Assembly: GCF_900114085.1 (NCBI RefSeq)
Contig: NZ_FORU01000011.1
Coordinates: 57,220 to 121,219 of the forward strand
DNA: 64,000 bases
From: Myroides guanonis
Lineage (GTDB): Bacteria; Bacteroidota; Bacteroidia; Flavobacteriales; Flavobacteriaceae
Direction: 5' to 3'
Shown here: piece after piece, positions 33,339 through 41,491 of the stretch
How positions within the stretch are numbered: position 1 is the first letter of the stretch
How the letters are laid out: the number at the start of each line of letters is the position of its first letter
Notes under the pieces: model-generated
Told to the model about the DNA's origin: nothing
Database searches by the model: none
The model's input: the letters and a program-made list of their open reading frames with translations, nothing else
Translations under genes and position numbers: made by a program

Positions 33339-33881
33339 CTAGTTTTCACCTAACATTGCAAGTTCTTCTGGAACAATATCTGATATAGCATATGCTTTCA
33401 CATCGTTAATTGCCATCTCATCCAATATATCTACCAAATTTCTATAGTTAGATTTTTCGCTTGGTTTGATAATTACGATTACCCCTTTTTCAGGATCTCC
33501 TGTTGTTAAAGGAACAGATTTTACTTTTGATTGAATATCTACTCGTATACCACCCTTACCATAAACTTGGTCTTTTGGTCCCTCGAATGGAGATTCCACT
33601 TTTCCCATATACCAAACAATCTTATCGTTTTCACCTAAAAGAATTGTCATAGTTCTACTCTCCGCAACATTAGTTTCCGTCTCAGGATCCTCAGTATCTT
33701 CTTTCTCTGGCATTGCCAAATTCATAGACTGCGGTTTGTTCATAGATGTCGTCAACATAAAGAAGGTAATCAATAAAAATGCCAAATCCACCATCGCTGT
33801 TAAGTCAACTCCAGAATTTTGCTTCTTACTTCTTACTTTTTTCTCCTTACCGCCGCCGCCACCTGTATTTAATTCTGCCAT
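33339..33881 (-). CDS. exbD: Biopolymer transporter ExbD (second copy)
   Basis: The 180-residue protein has an N-terminal membrane helix with the proton-pathway aspartate in VDLTAMVDLAFLLITFFML, the defining ExbD sequence. A periplasmic domain ends MAINDVKAYAISDIVPEE. A glycine run (NTGGGGGKEKK) precedes the helix. It works with ExbB to turn the proton motive force into TonB movement. It lies 20 bases after the other exbD. Confidence 0.95.
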   Translation of the reverse strand: MAELNTGGGGGKEKKVRSKKQNSGVDLTAMVDLAFLLITFFMLTTSMNKPQSMNLAMPEKEDTEDPETETNVAESRTMTILLGENDKIVWYMGKVESPFEGPKDQVYGKGGIRVDIQSKVKSVPLTTGDPEKGVIVIIKPSEKSNYRNLVDILDEMAINDVKAYAISDIVPEELAMLGEN

Positions 33882-33901
33882 TTACAGTAGTAATTTAATG
33901 A

Positions 33902-34513
33902 TTAAAAATCCTCGTTTCTTAAGCCCGTTACTAAAAAGAATTTATTAACTCTTTGCTCCTGTAAAATATCCATCACTCTTTTGATTTTTGGATATTCTTC
34001 TTCTGCATCACCTTTAATAGCAACATCTAAGATTTTGTTATTTCTATCCCTTGTTACAACTCGTGCTGCCTGAACCCACTCTTTCAATTGATTATCAATA
34101 GAATCAGTTGGGATACCTGGCTGAACTGCTTTAGTAATAACATCAGGTGAAAGATTCAAAAACTGTTTTAATCCAGCTACAGGAGTACCGATTCCCTCTA
34201 AAAAAGAGAATTGTCTTTTCTCTGCATCTGTAAATTCAATATTATACTTCTCTCCTATATGCTCAAGCGTTTCAATACGCTCATTTTTTCCTAAAATCCC
34301 AAAGAATACTTTACCCTCACCTACAGTAACAGTTGCAAGATTTGATTCTGGCAATTTTGTTTGTACTGTTGAAGCAGGAGTATCCACTGGTAATGGCTCA
34401 GGAAGTTTAGCAGTCGAAGTCAATACGAAGAAAGTAAGTAGTAAGAAAGATACGTCGCACATCGCGGTCATATCAACACTCATACTTTTCTTTTTCATTT
34501 TACCTTTTGCCAT
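33902..34513 (-). CDS. exbD: Biopolymer transporter ExbD (first copy)
   Basis: The 203-residue protein starts with basic residues, then has VDMTAMCDVSFLLLTFFVLT with the key aspartate. Its periplasmic part is longer than in the second copy and includes AVKGD-like ...ILDVAIKGDAEEEYPKIKRVMDIL. Paired, unlike ExbD proteins are common in Bacteroidota TonB operons and may form a mixed dimer in the ExbB ring. Confidence 0.95.
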   Translation of the reverse strand: MAKGKMKKKSMSVDMTAMCDVSFLLLTFFVLTSTAKLPEPLPVDTPASTVQTKLPESNLATVTVGEGKVFFGILGKNERIETLEHIGEKYNIEFTDAEKRQFSFLEGIGTPVAGLKQFLNLSPDVITKAVQPGIPTDSIDNQLKEWVQAARVVTRDRNNKILDVAIKGDAEEEYPKIKRVMDILQEQRVNKFFLVTGLRNEDF

Positions 34514-34587
34514 TGTGAAATTGTTTTATAAACCCGTATTAAATCTCTCGGAATACTACGGGTTTATTATGATTATTACTCTTTTAA

Positions 34588-35427
34588 TTACTTAATGAAT
34601 CCAGCTTTGAATCTTCTGTATGATTGCGTGATAGCAAATCCAGCCTCATCAATAGAGTAAGTCAATTTATCAATTTTCGTAGTAAATGAGTTATACATTA
34701 TAATTGCTAATGTAGATGTACCAATACCAGTTGCTGTACATACAAGTGCCTCAGAAATACCTGTTGCAAGTGCAGCAGAGTCAGGTGTACCAGCAGTTGC
34801 TAAAGCAGAGAACGCTTTAATCATCCCTGTTACTGTACCCAAAAGTCCAACTAATGTACCGATTGAAACTAAAGTTGCCAAAACAATCATGTTTTTCTCT
34901 AACATTGGCATTTCCAATGTAGTAGCTTCTTCGATTTCTTTTTGAATAGTTTCTGTAGCTTCTTCACTAGAAAAACCTTCTTTTTTAACTTCTTGATATT
35001 TAATCAATCCAGCTCTTACAACATTTGCAACTGAACCTTTTTGCTCATCACATTCTTGTAATGCATCTTCGATTCTACCTTCATTGATTGTAACTTGGAT
35101 GTTTTGAACGAAGTTTCCTACATTTCCTTTACCAGTTGCTTTTCTGATAACAAAGAATCTTTCGATTGAAAACACAATCACCATTGTAAACAATCCAACC
35201 AAAGCAGCTACTACTGGTCCTCCTTTAAAGAAAATACCCATGAAGTTACCTGGTAGTGGGTGACCATTACGATCTCCATTTTCGAAGTTTCCTGGAGCTC
35301 CCATTACGAAGTCCCACATAACATATCCGAAAACTAAACATAAAACCACTGCTAATGCTGCAAAAATGTTGCTTACTCCTGAACTAGAACCTACTTTTTC
35401 AACTGATTCGTTTGATACGTTTGTCAT
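34588..35427 (-). CDS. exbB: MotA/TolQ/ExbB proton channel family protein
   Basis: The 279-residue protein has an extra N-terminal helix (about 20-41), then the ExbB core: TM at about 70-90, a cytoplasmic section SIERFFVIRKATGKGN...EECDEQKGSVANVVRAGL, and two C-terminal helices containing LVGLLGTVTGMIKAFSAL and ALVCTATGIG. It forms the proton channel with ExbD. It is the first gene of the operon, with two candidate promoters upstream (35501 and 35616). Confidence 0.95.
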   Translation of the reverse strand: MTNVSNESVEKVGSSSGVSNIFAALAVVLCLVFGYVMWDFVMGAPGNFENGDRNGHPLPGNFMGIFFKGGPVVAALVGLFTMVIVFSIERFFVIRKATGKGNVGNFVQNIQVTINEGRIEDALQECDEQKGSVANVVRAGLIKYQEVKKEGFSSEEATETIQKEIEEATTLEMPMLEKNMIVLATLVSIGTLVGLLGTVTGMIKAFSALATAGTPDSAALATGISEALVCTATGIGTSTLAIIMYNSFTTKIDKLTYSIDEAGFAITQSYRRFKAGFIK

Positions 35428-35500
35428 TTTTTTAAAATTTAATTCTTTTTTTCAATTATTACTCAATGTTTTTCTCTCCTTTTTATCTTAATGAGAGTCG

Positions 35501-35508
35501 CAAATTTA
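35501..35508 (-). promoter_or_regulatory. -7 promoter box for exbB (proximal)
   Basis: The minus strand reads TAAATTTG, an exact TAnnTTTG, 74 bases upstream of the exbB ATG. Confidence 0.6.
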
Positions 35509-35615
35509 TACGTTTCGGTCAAATAAAAAAATTAAAAGTGATATTTTTCATTTTATTCTTCTTCAATTTAATGCAAAAGAAACATACAGACTCTTCAAGA
35601 AAATAAATCGTTAAG

Positions 35616-35623
35616 CAAAGGTA
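35616..35623 (-). promoter_or_regulatory. -7 promoter box for exbB (distal)
   Basis: The minus strand reads TACCTTTG, an exact TAnnTTTG, 189 bases upstream of exbB. Two boxes suggest the TonB operon has tandem promoters. Confidence 0.45.
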
Positions 35624-35718
35624 AAGATAACAACTCTATTTTAATTAAATCCACTTATTGTTACCATTCCTTAAAATTTAACATTCACAAACCCTATGCA
35701 TTCTCGTCTCAAAACCCT

Positions 35719-35726
35719 TATATTTG
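35719..35726 (+). promoter_or_regulatory. -7 promoter box for the HerA-like gene
   Basis: TATATTTG matches TAnnTTTG exactly and lies 43 bases before the ATG. It places the 12-bp repeat in the transcribed leader. Confidence 0.65.
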
Positions 35727-35733
35727 TATATAT

Positions 35734-35769
35734 AACCCTCTATCCAACCCTCTATCCAACCATCTATTA
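35734..35769 (+). repeat. 12-bp tandem repeat in the 5' leader of the HerA-like gene
   Basis: AACCCTCTATCC occurs twice in direct succession (35734-35745, 35746-35757) and is followed by AACCATCTATTA, whose last base is the A of the start codon. The array therefore covers the ribosome-binding region. Confidence 0.85.
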
Positions 35770-37283
35770 TGAATAACAACGTGACTTTCTCAAAGACCAT
35801 ACAAGAAGGATATTCATTCAAAGGCGACTACATCACAATTGGTGGCGCTCAACTTCAAAACGAAATTATTCCCAATCACTTTATAAATATTCCCTTAAAA
35901 ACTTTAAATAGACACGGTCTTATTGCAGGAGCAACTGGAACAGGAAAAACTAAAACAATTCAAGTCCTGTCTGAACAATTATCCTTAAAAGGAATTCCTG
36001 TTCTAATGATGGATATAAAAGGTGATTTCAGCGGAATTGCACAAGAAGGCTCTATTAATGAATTCATTACTAATAGGCATCAATCAATGAATTTACCTTA
36101 TTCCTCTAAAGCATTCCCTGTTGAATTATTATCAATTTCAGAAGAAAACGGAGTTCGATTACGATCAACTATAAGTGAATTTGGCCCCGTATTGTTTTCA
36201 AGAATATTAGACCTAAACGATACTCAAAGTGGAGTTGTATCTATTTTATTTAAATATTGTGATGACAACAACCTTCCATTACTCGACTTAAAAGACTTTA
36301 AAAAAACATTACAATTCATAACTAACGAAGGTAAAACAGAAGTAGAAAACCTCTATGGTAGAATTTCAACAGCCTCGACAGGTTCAATTTTAAGAAAGAT
36401 AATTGAGCTTGAACAACAAGGCGCAGAACTATTCTTTGGAGAAACATCTTTCGACATAAAAGACTTAATGAGAGTTAACGAAGAAGGACTAGGATATATT
36501 AACATTTTAAGATTAACTGACATACAAGATCGTCCTAAATTATTTTCTACATTTATGTTAAGTCTTTTGGCTGAAGTATACTCTGAAATGCCTGAGCAAG
36601 GAGATGCAGAACAACCAGAGCTCATTATCTTCATAGACGAGGCTCATTTAATATTCGACCAAGCAAGCAAAGCGTTATTGAATCAAATTGAAACCATTAT
36701 TAAACTCATTCGCTCTAAAGGAATAGGTATTTACTTTATTACGCAAAACCCAACAGATGTACCAAACAGTGTATTAGCTCAATTAGGATTAAAAATACAA
36801 CATGCACTGAGAGCCTTTACAGAAAAGGATAGAAAAGCAATTAAATCCTCATCTGAAAACTTCCCTAATACGGAATTCTACAAAACCAATGAGATAATCA
36901 CACAAATGGGAACTGGTGAAGCTTTAGTAACAGTCTTAAACGAAAAAGGAATACCTACTCCACTGGTGGTATGCACATTAAGATCTCCAATGAGTAGAAT
37001 GAACATTCTAAACCCCCAAGAAATAGATAACATAGTATCAAACTCCAAGCTTACTAGAAAATACAACACACCAATTGATAGGGATAGTGCCTATGAAATG
37101 TTGACAAGAAAAATTGACCAAGCCAATCAACAAGAAGTGGCATTTCCAGAAACAAAATCTCAGAATAAAACTTCGCAAAAAACAAATACTATAAACCCAA
37201 TATTAAAAGTTATAACCAGCGCTACATTTATCAGAGGAGCATTCGGTATACTCAACAAAGTGCTAAATAAAAAATCTAGATAA
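35769..37283 (+). CDS. HerA-like bipolar helicase/ATPase (YjgR, DUF853 family)
   Basis: The 504-residue protein has a Walker A motif GATGTGKT at 54-61, the family phrase LMMDIKGDFSGIA and a Walker B ELIIFIDEAHLIFD. A later block, GIGIYFITQNPTDVPNSVLAQLG, is typical of YjgR/DUF853 proteins. These belong to the HerA/FtsK clade of hexameric pumps; YjgR itself has no settled function. No nuclease such as NurA is adjacent. The 5' leader carries an unusual 12-bp repeat. A bidirectional terminator follows. Confidence 0.93.
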   Translation: MNNNVTFSKTIQEGYSFKGDYITIGGAQLQNEIIPNHFINIPLKTLNRHGLIAGATGTGKTKTIQVLSEQLSLKGIPVLMMDIKGDFSGIAQEGSINEFITNRHQSMNLPYSSKAFPVELLSISEENGVRLRSTISEFGPVLFSRILDLNDTQSGVVSILFKYCDDNNLPLLDLKDFKKTLQFITNEGKTEVENLYGRISTASTGSILRKIIELEQQGAELFFGETSFDIKDLMRVNEEGLGYINILRLTDIQDRPKLFSTFMLSLLAEVYSEMPEQGDAEQPELIIFIDEAHLIFDQASKALLNQIETIIKLIRSKGIGIYFITQNPTDVPNSVLAQLGLKIQHALRAFTEKDRKAIKSSSENFPNTEFYKTNEIITQMGTGEALVTVLNEKGIPTPLVVCTLRSPMSRMNILNPQEIDNIVSNSKLTRKYNTPIDRDSAYEMLTRKIDQANQQEVAFPETKSQNKTSQKTNTINPILKVITSATFIRGAFGILNKVLNKKSR

Positions 37284-37306
37284 CATTGAAATTTATTATT
37301 CAAACT

Positions 37307-37340
37307 AAAAAGTGAGCTCCATCTAGTGCTCACTTTTTTT
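37307..37340. terminator. Bidirectional terminator
   Basis: AAAAAGTGAGC pairs with GCTCACTTTTT around a ten-base loop. It lies between the convergent HerA-like and kynurenine monooxygenase genes, with T runs on both strands. Confidence 0.92.
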
Positions 37341-37341
37341 A

Positions 37342-38679
37342 TTAAAAATGGCGAAGCATCATGTTTTCTACTTCCTTAGAATCCCATTTTTCAGAAATAT
37401 TATCAAGAGACATAATCTCCTCCATAATTGAACTTTGAAAATCCCCCAATTTTAATGCCTCCGCATATGAACCGGAACTAAACGTCACCCTATCATAAAG
37501 AGGTAGCCAATAATTTGGATACAAATCCGTAAAACGTTTTTCGATTTTCTTCTGAAGTAAAAAGTTAGGATCTGCGGTTAAAGTACTCATCTCAATAAAA
37601 TTCCTATCAGACAATTCTGCAATAGCGTCCGCATTTGGTTTTCTACTAATTTGATACTTTTCTAAACAAGTCGCCCAGTCTTTTGGATATTTTGAAAGCA
37701 AATCCAACAACTCAGAAACGTCCTCTAATCCTGCATTTAAACCTTGACCATAAAAAGGTACAACCGCATGTGCAGCATCACCAATCAACGCCACCTTGTC
37801 ATTTGCTACCCAAGGATAACAAGTTGTAGTAACAAGTGAATTTGTAGGGTTAGTAAAAAAATCTTTCTTAAGACTCATTATTAATGGGGCTGCATCCTTA
37901 AAATATGTTTCAAAGAAAACACCCAAATCCACTTCTGTCCGAATCGCTTCGAAAGAAATATCTCCCTCAAAAGGCATGAATATAGTACAAGTAAAACTAC
38001 CATCTAAGTTTGGCAAGGCAATCAACATAAAGTTACCTCTTGGCCAAATATGGAAAGAATTAGAATCTAATTTATGTTTCGAAAATTCATCCGCATCAAT
38101 TGTCAATTCCTTATACCCAATATTCAAATAATGCTGACTATACTCAAATCTACTTTGCCTTTGCATCCTTGCTCTAATCTTCGAATAAGCACCATCAGCT
38201 CCAAAGACTATATCATAAGGCATAGCATCCCAAGAACTCATCTCATTTTCACCCGTATACAGAACAGCCTCCTTTAAATCAATATCAAAAATAGGGCAAT
38301 CAAAAATAAAATTAACACCTACTTCTTCAGCCAATGCAACAAGCTTTTGATTAAGCCCTCCTCTTGACACAGAGCAAATACTTTCTCCATGAACTCCATA
38401 CTGTTGTTCCACAGTAGATGAATCTATTTTATGTATCGCTCTTTTATTCATTGGAATTGAAATTTCGCGAACCTCATCACCAATTCCCACCTTATCTAGG
38501 GCATTCCACCCACGTGTAGATAATGCCAAGTTAATTGAACGTCCCGAGAAATCAATCATTCGTATATCCGAACTCCGATCTATTACATCAACTTCATAAC
38601 CCATCTTTTTCAACCCTATCGCAAGAACGGTTCCTACCAATCCAGAACCTACAATCCCTACTTTTTGCACCTCATTCAT
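37342..38679 (-). CDS. kmo: Kynurenine 3-monooxygenase
   Basis: The 445-residue FAD enzyme has GSGLVG at G11-x-G13-xx-G16, followed by VDVIDR. It also has the FAD-binding GDAAHAVVPFYGQGLNAGLED and the KMO-typical GRSINLALSTRGW and YSQHYLNIGYKEL. It hydroxylates L-kynurenine to 3-hydroxykynurenine using NADPH. I chose the ATG at 38679 (MNEVQKVGIVG), which fits the fold start; a TTG frame goes seven codons further. Kynureninase is encoded about 1.5 kb upstream on the same strand, so 3-hydroxyanthranilate for NAD or for degradation is the likely product. Confidence 0.96.
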   Translation of the reverse strand: MNEVQKVGIVGSGLVGTVLAIGLKKMGYEVDVIDRSSDIRMIDFSGRSINLALSTRGWNALDKVGIGDEVREISIPMNKRAIHKIDSSTVEQQYGVHGESICSVSRGGLNQKLVALAEEVGVNFIFDCPIFDIDLKEAVLYTGENEMSSWDAMPYDIVFGADGAYSKIRARMQRQSRFEYSQHYLNIGYKELTIDADEFSKHKLDSNSFHIWPRGNFMLIALPNLDGSFTCTIFMPFEGDISFEAIRTEVDLGVFFETYFKDAAPLIMSLKKDFFTNPTNSLVTTTCYPWVANDKVALIGDAAHAVVPFYGQGLNAGLEDVSELLDLLSKYPKDWATCLEKYQISRKPNADAIAELSDRNFIEMSTLTADPNFLLQKKIEKRFTDLYPNYWLPLYDRVTFSSGSYAEALKLGDFQSSIMEEIMSLDNISEKWDSKEVENMMLRHF

Positions 38680-38755
38680 AACAAAACTTTTTAAAACCAA
38701 CCTATCCTCAACCTTAGCTTAACACAAAACCCATTGATTTTCAACTAAAAAGATG

Positions 38756-38763
38756 TAAATTTA
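38756..38763 (+). promoter_or_regulatory. Near-consensus -7 box with TTG -33 for the 52-residue membrane protein
   Basis: TAAATTTA matches seven of eight bases of TAnnTTTG. A TTG at 38734-38736 lies 19 bases upstream, the expected spacing. The ATG follows 27 bases later. Confidence 0.6.
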
Positions 38764-38789
38764 CTTTATTAATCACAAAAAAAACTACA

Positions 38790-38948
38790 ATGAAAAATTT
38801 AATTTGGGTTATTGCGATTATCCTTTTAATAGGCTGGGCAGTTGGATTTTTTGGATTTGGACAAGCTGTTGGTAGCTTCATCCATATCTTATTAGTATTA
38901 GCTATTATAGCTATAATTTACAGATTAATAACGAGTAGTAAAAAATGA
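38790..38948 (+). CDS. lmo0937 family small membrane protein
   Basis: This short gene encodes 52 residues, starting MKNLIWVIAIILLIGWAVGF and ending ITSSKK. It has two membrane helices (about 4-20 and 30-47) around a glycine-rich turn GFFGFGQAVGSFIHILL. That is the pattern of the lmo0937 (DUF5670) family, whose function is unknown and which is often stress-linked. It has a plausible promoter and is followed at once by a GC-strong terminator whose left arm begins at the stop codon. This supports a real short transcript. Confidence 0.88.
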   Translation: MKNLIWVIAIILLIGWAVGFFGFGQAVGSFIHILLVLAIIAIIYRLITSSKK

Positions 38949-38975
38949 AAAATCCCCCGAATTGGGGGATTTTTT
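38948..38975. terminator. Bidirectional terminator
   Basis: AAAAATCCCCC pairs with GGGGGATTTTT around GAATT, with T runs on both strands. It begins at the last base of the small membrane protein gene and ends one base before the ureohydrolase stop. Confidence 0.95.
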
Positions 38976-40061
38976 CTATTTCACAAACTCTATTCTTTCC
39001 CCAACATTCATTTTTTGCGATTTCGCAAATACTCCACACATATGGAATAGTAACCTAGCTCCTACATTTCCATCCCAATCATCATCACCAGGTGCTACTT
39101 CTACCAAATCCATTCCAATAATCTCTTTATCAGAAGCCGCTAACTTATCCAATAGATAAGTCGCTTGTTCATAAGAGAGACCCCCAGGAACTGGCGTTCC
39201 AGTATTTGGACAATACCAAGGCAACAGTGCATCTATATCAAAGCTAATAGCAACTTTTTTAGGTAATGAATAAATAATTTCATCACAAATTTGCATCCAT
39301 GATTTACCTTCAAAAAGCGATGCTTTCAAATCAGCATCAGTATGCACTAAAACTCGTCCTTTCTCATTCTGAACCACTTTTAGCTCTTGATCACAAAAGT
39401 CACGGATACCAACTTGTACAATCTTTGAAACAGCATCTAACTTTAAAGTATTATACATAATTGACGCATGTGAATAAGTAAATCCTTCATACGCCTGTCT
39501 TAAATCCATATGAGCATCAAAATGTAAAATCCCAAATGAATCATGTACTTTTGCTAAAGACTCATAATACCCCAAAGGAGTACTATGATCTCCTCCTAGA
39601 AGTATCACTTTTTTCCCTAGATCCATCCAATATGATACTCGATTAGAGACCTCCTTTTTCAAAACATCACAAGCTCTATTTATCTTATCTAAATCAGATT
39701 GCAATAAAGGAAAAGTATCAATCTCTTCACCATTTTCTAATGCTTCTATAATTGGCTGCGCCAAACCTTTCAATATCTCGCTTTGTTCAGCCCAATGTTC
39801 CGGAGCATCATCATAAAAGATACCAAGTTTCCATAACTCGGGATATTTCTGATGCAGCAAATCAACCTGATAAGAAGCCTCTAAGATTGCGTTTGGCCCT
39901 TCAGAAGCCCCAGCACCATAACTAACCGTTACCTCCCATGGAACCGGCAAAATAATAATTTCACTTTCTTCAGCCGTAAAAGGCAATCCGTAAATAGAAG
40001 CATCAGCTAAACCAGGTTGTGATGGGTCAAAACTGTCTATCTTCTGTTGTTTAATCGACAT
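38976..40061 (-). CDS. Arginase/agmatinase family ureohydrolase
   Basis: The 361-residue protein has all binuclear manganese motifs of the ureohydrolase fold: GGDHS (156-160), FDAHMD (181-186) and SFDID (273-277), plus TGTPVPGGLSYEQA. Family members hydrolyse arginine, agmatine, formiminoglutamate, guanidinobutyrate or guanidine. It is longer than usual (about 300-320), with an extended N-terminus and a segment at 85-125. Substrate cannot be read from sequence. It lies between kynureninase and kynurenine monooxygenase, with a urea transporter gene further upstream. It has its own -7 box (40084-40091). Confidence 0.92.
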   Translation of the reverse strand: MSIKQQKIDSFDPSQPGLADASIYGLPFTAEESEIIILPVPWEVTVSYGAGASEGPNAILEASYQVDLLHQKYPELWKLGIFYDDAPEHWAEQSEILKGLAQPIIEALENGEEIDTFPLLQSDLDKINRACDVLKKEVSNRVSYWMDLGKKVILLGGDHSTPLGYYESLAKVHDSFGILHFDAHMDLRQAYEGFTYSHASIMYNTLKLDAVSKIVQVGIRDFCDQELKVVQNEKGRVLVHTDADLKASLFEGKSWMQICDEIIYSLPKKVAISFDIDALLPWYCPNTGTPVPGGLSYEQATYLLDKLAASDKEIIGMDLVEVAPGDDDWDGNVGARLLFHMCGVFAKSQKMNVGERIEFVK

Positions 40062-40083
40062 TATTATAGTTTTAAATATTGTG

Positions 40084-40091
40084 CAAATGTA
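40084..40091 (-). promoter_or_regulatory. -7 promoter box for the ureohydrolase gene
   Basis: The minus strand reads TACATTTG, an exact TAnnTTTG, 23 bases upstream of the ATG. It lies in the 81-base gap after kynU, so the ureohydrolase can be expressed separately. Confidence 0.65.
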
Positions 40092-40142
40092 GGATTATAA
40101 TTTAAAATCATGCTTTCATTATTCTATTAATAAAAGTTTCAT

Positions 40143-41417
40143 TTAACTCTTAACTCCATTTTTTAAAATCTGACCGAAATGATACATATCTTCATAAGAA
40201 GTATACAGTGGTACTGGTGCTAAACGAATTACATTTGGTTCGCGCCAATCTACAATTACCCCCTCTTCCATTAAATAATCAAACAATCTACGCCCTTCTC
40301 CATGCAATAAAACTGATAATTGACTTCCTCTTTCCTTTGGATCTGAAGGAGTAATAATTTCAAAATTAGCATTGGTTTCTCTAGCAACCTCTTTTAATAT
40401 GAATTCCAGATAAGAAGTTATAACATCTCTTTTTTCTACTAACTTATCCATCCCTATTTCATCAAACATTTCAACAGATGCCAAATAAGGAGCTAATGAT
40501 AAAATTGGTAGATTACTAATTTGCCATCCATGAGCACTTTGAATTGGATCATATTTTGGTTCCATTAAAAAACGACGCTCTTTATTATGTCCCCACCATC
40601 CACCTAAACGAGGTAAATCCATATTATTATGATGCTTTTCATGAATAAAACACCCTGAAGCATTCCCTGGTCCTGAATTCATATATTTATAACTACACCA
40701 AGCAGCAAAATCAGCTCCCCACTCATGTAATTCTAATTTAATATTACCCGCCGCGTGTGCTAAATCCCACCCCACATATGCATCATACTCATGTGCTTTA
40801 GCAGTTATCGTTTTCATATCTAATACTTGTCCTGTATAGTAGTTCAGTCCTCCTATTAATACCAAACTCAATTCATCACCAACTTCATCAATTTTGGCTA
40901 AAATATCTTCTATCCTAAAATTATGTTCTCCATCTCTTCTTTTAATCTCCACAATAGTATCCTTAGGATCTAAACCATGAAACTGAACCTGACTTTGAAT
41001 CATATACTGGTCACTTGGAAAAGCCTTTTCTTCACATAATATTTTAAATTTCTTTTGTGTAGGTCGGTAAAAGGACGCCATTAATAGATGTAAATTAACT
41101 GTTAGCGTATTCATCACAGTAACTTCTGATGGCTTCGCACCAACAAGTTTACTTAATGGACTACTAAATCTTTCATGATAATCCCACCAAGGTTTATCTG
41201 CAAAAAAATGTCCTTCAACAGCAAGATTAGCCCAATCATCCATCACTTCTTTCACATAGTCTACTGACCTATTTGACTGTAATCCTAATGAATTACCTGT
41301 AAAATAAATCACTTCCTTTCCATTCACTTTTGGAAAATTAAATTCAGTTCTATATTTAGCTAACGTATCTTTTTTATCAAGTTCTCTCGCAAACTCAAGC
41401 GTATTTTTAAATTCCAT
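40143..41417 (-). CDS. kynU: Kynureninase
   Basis: The 424-residue PLP enzyme has the Schiff-base lysine at K244 in CSYKYMNSGPG, and family blocks FTGNSLGLQ, GLNYYTGQVLDM, DLAHAAGN and GGWWGHN. It cleaves kynurenine to anthranilate or 3-hydroxykynurenine to 3-hydroxyanthranilate, releasing alanine. Length and motifs match the usual bacterial enzyme. With kmo nearby, 3-hydroxykynurenine is the more likely substrate. Tryptophan 2,3-dioxygenase, formamidase and 3-hydroxyanthranilate dioxygenase are not in the window. Confidence 0.97.
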   Translation of the reverse strand: MEFKNTLEFARELDKKDTLAKYRTEFNFPKVNGKEVIYFTGNSLGLQSNRSVDYVKEVMDDWANLAVEGHFFADKPWWDYHERFSSPLSKLVGAKPSEVTVMNTLTVNLHLLMASFYRPTQKKFKILCEEKAFPSDQYMIQSQVQFHGLDPKDTIVEIKRRDGEHNFRIEDILAKIDEVGDELSLVLIGGLNYYTGQVLDMKTITAKAHEYDAYVGWDLAHAAGNIKLELHEWGADFAAWCSYKYMNSGPGNASGCFIHEKHHNNMDLPRLGGWWGHNKERRFLMEPKYDPIQSAHGWQISNLPILSLAPYLASVEMFDEIGMDKLVEKRDVITSYLEFILKEVARETNANFEIITPSDPKERGSQLSVLLHGEGRRLFDYLMEEGVIVDWREPNVIRLAPVPLYTSYEDMYHFGQILKNGVKS

Positions 41418-41491
41418 TAAAATTTTTTTTTGGTTTGGGTAAAATTAATAGAGTTCAAACAATTTGCAAACTATTTTCACTCATAAAATTA

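Larger units (their letters stand above)
35428..35768. other. Divergent intergenic region between exbB and the HerA-like gene
   Basis: The 341-base gap holds two minus-strand -7 boxes for exbB, one plus-strand -7 box for the HerA-like gene and a 12-bp repeat in its leader. I see no RNA gene or reading frame. Confidence 0.75.
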
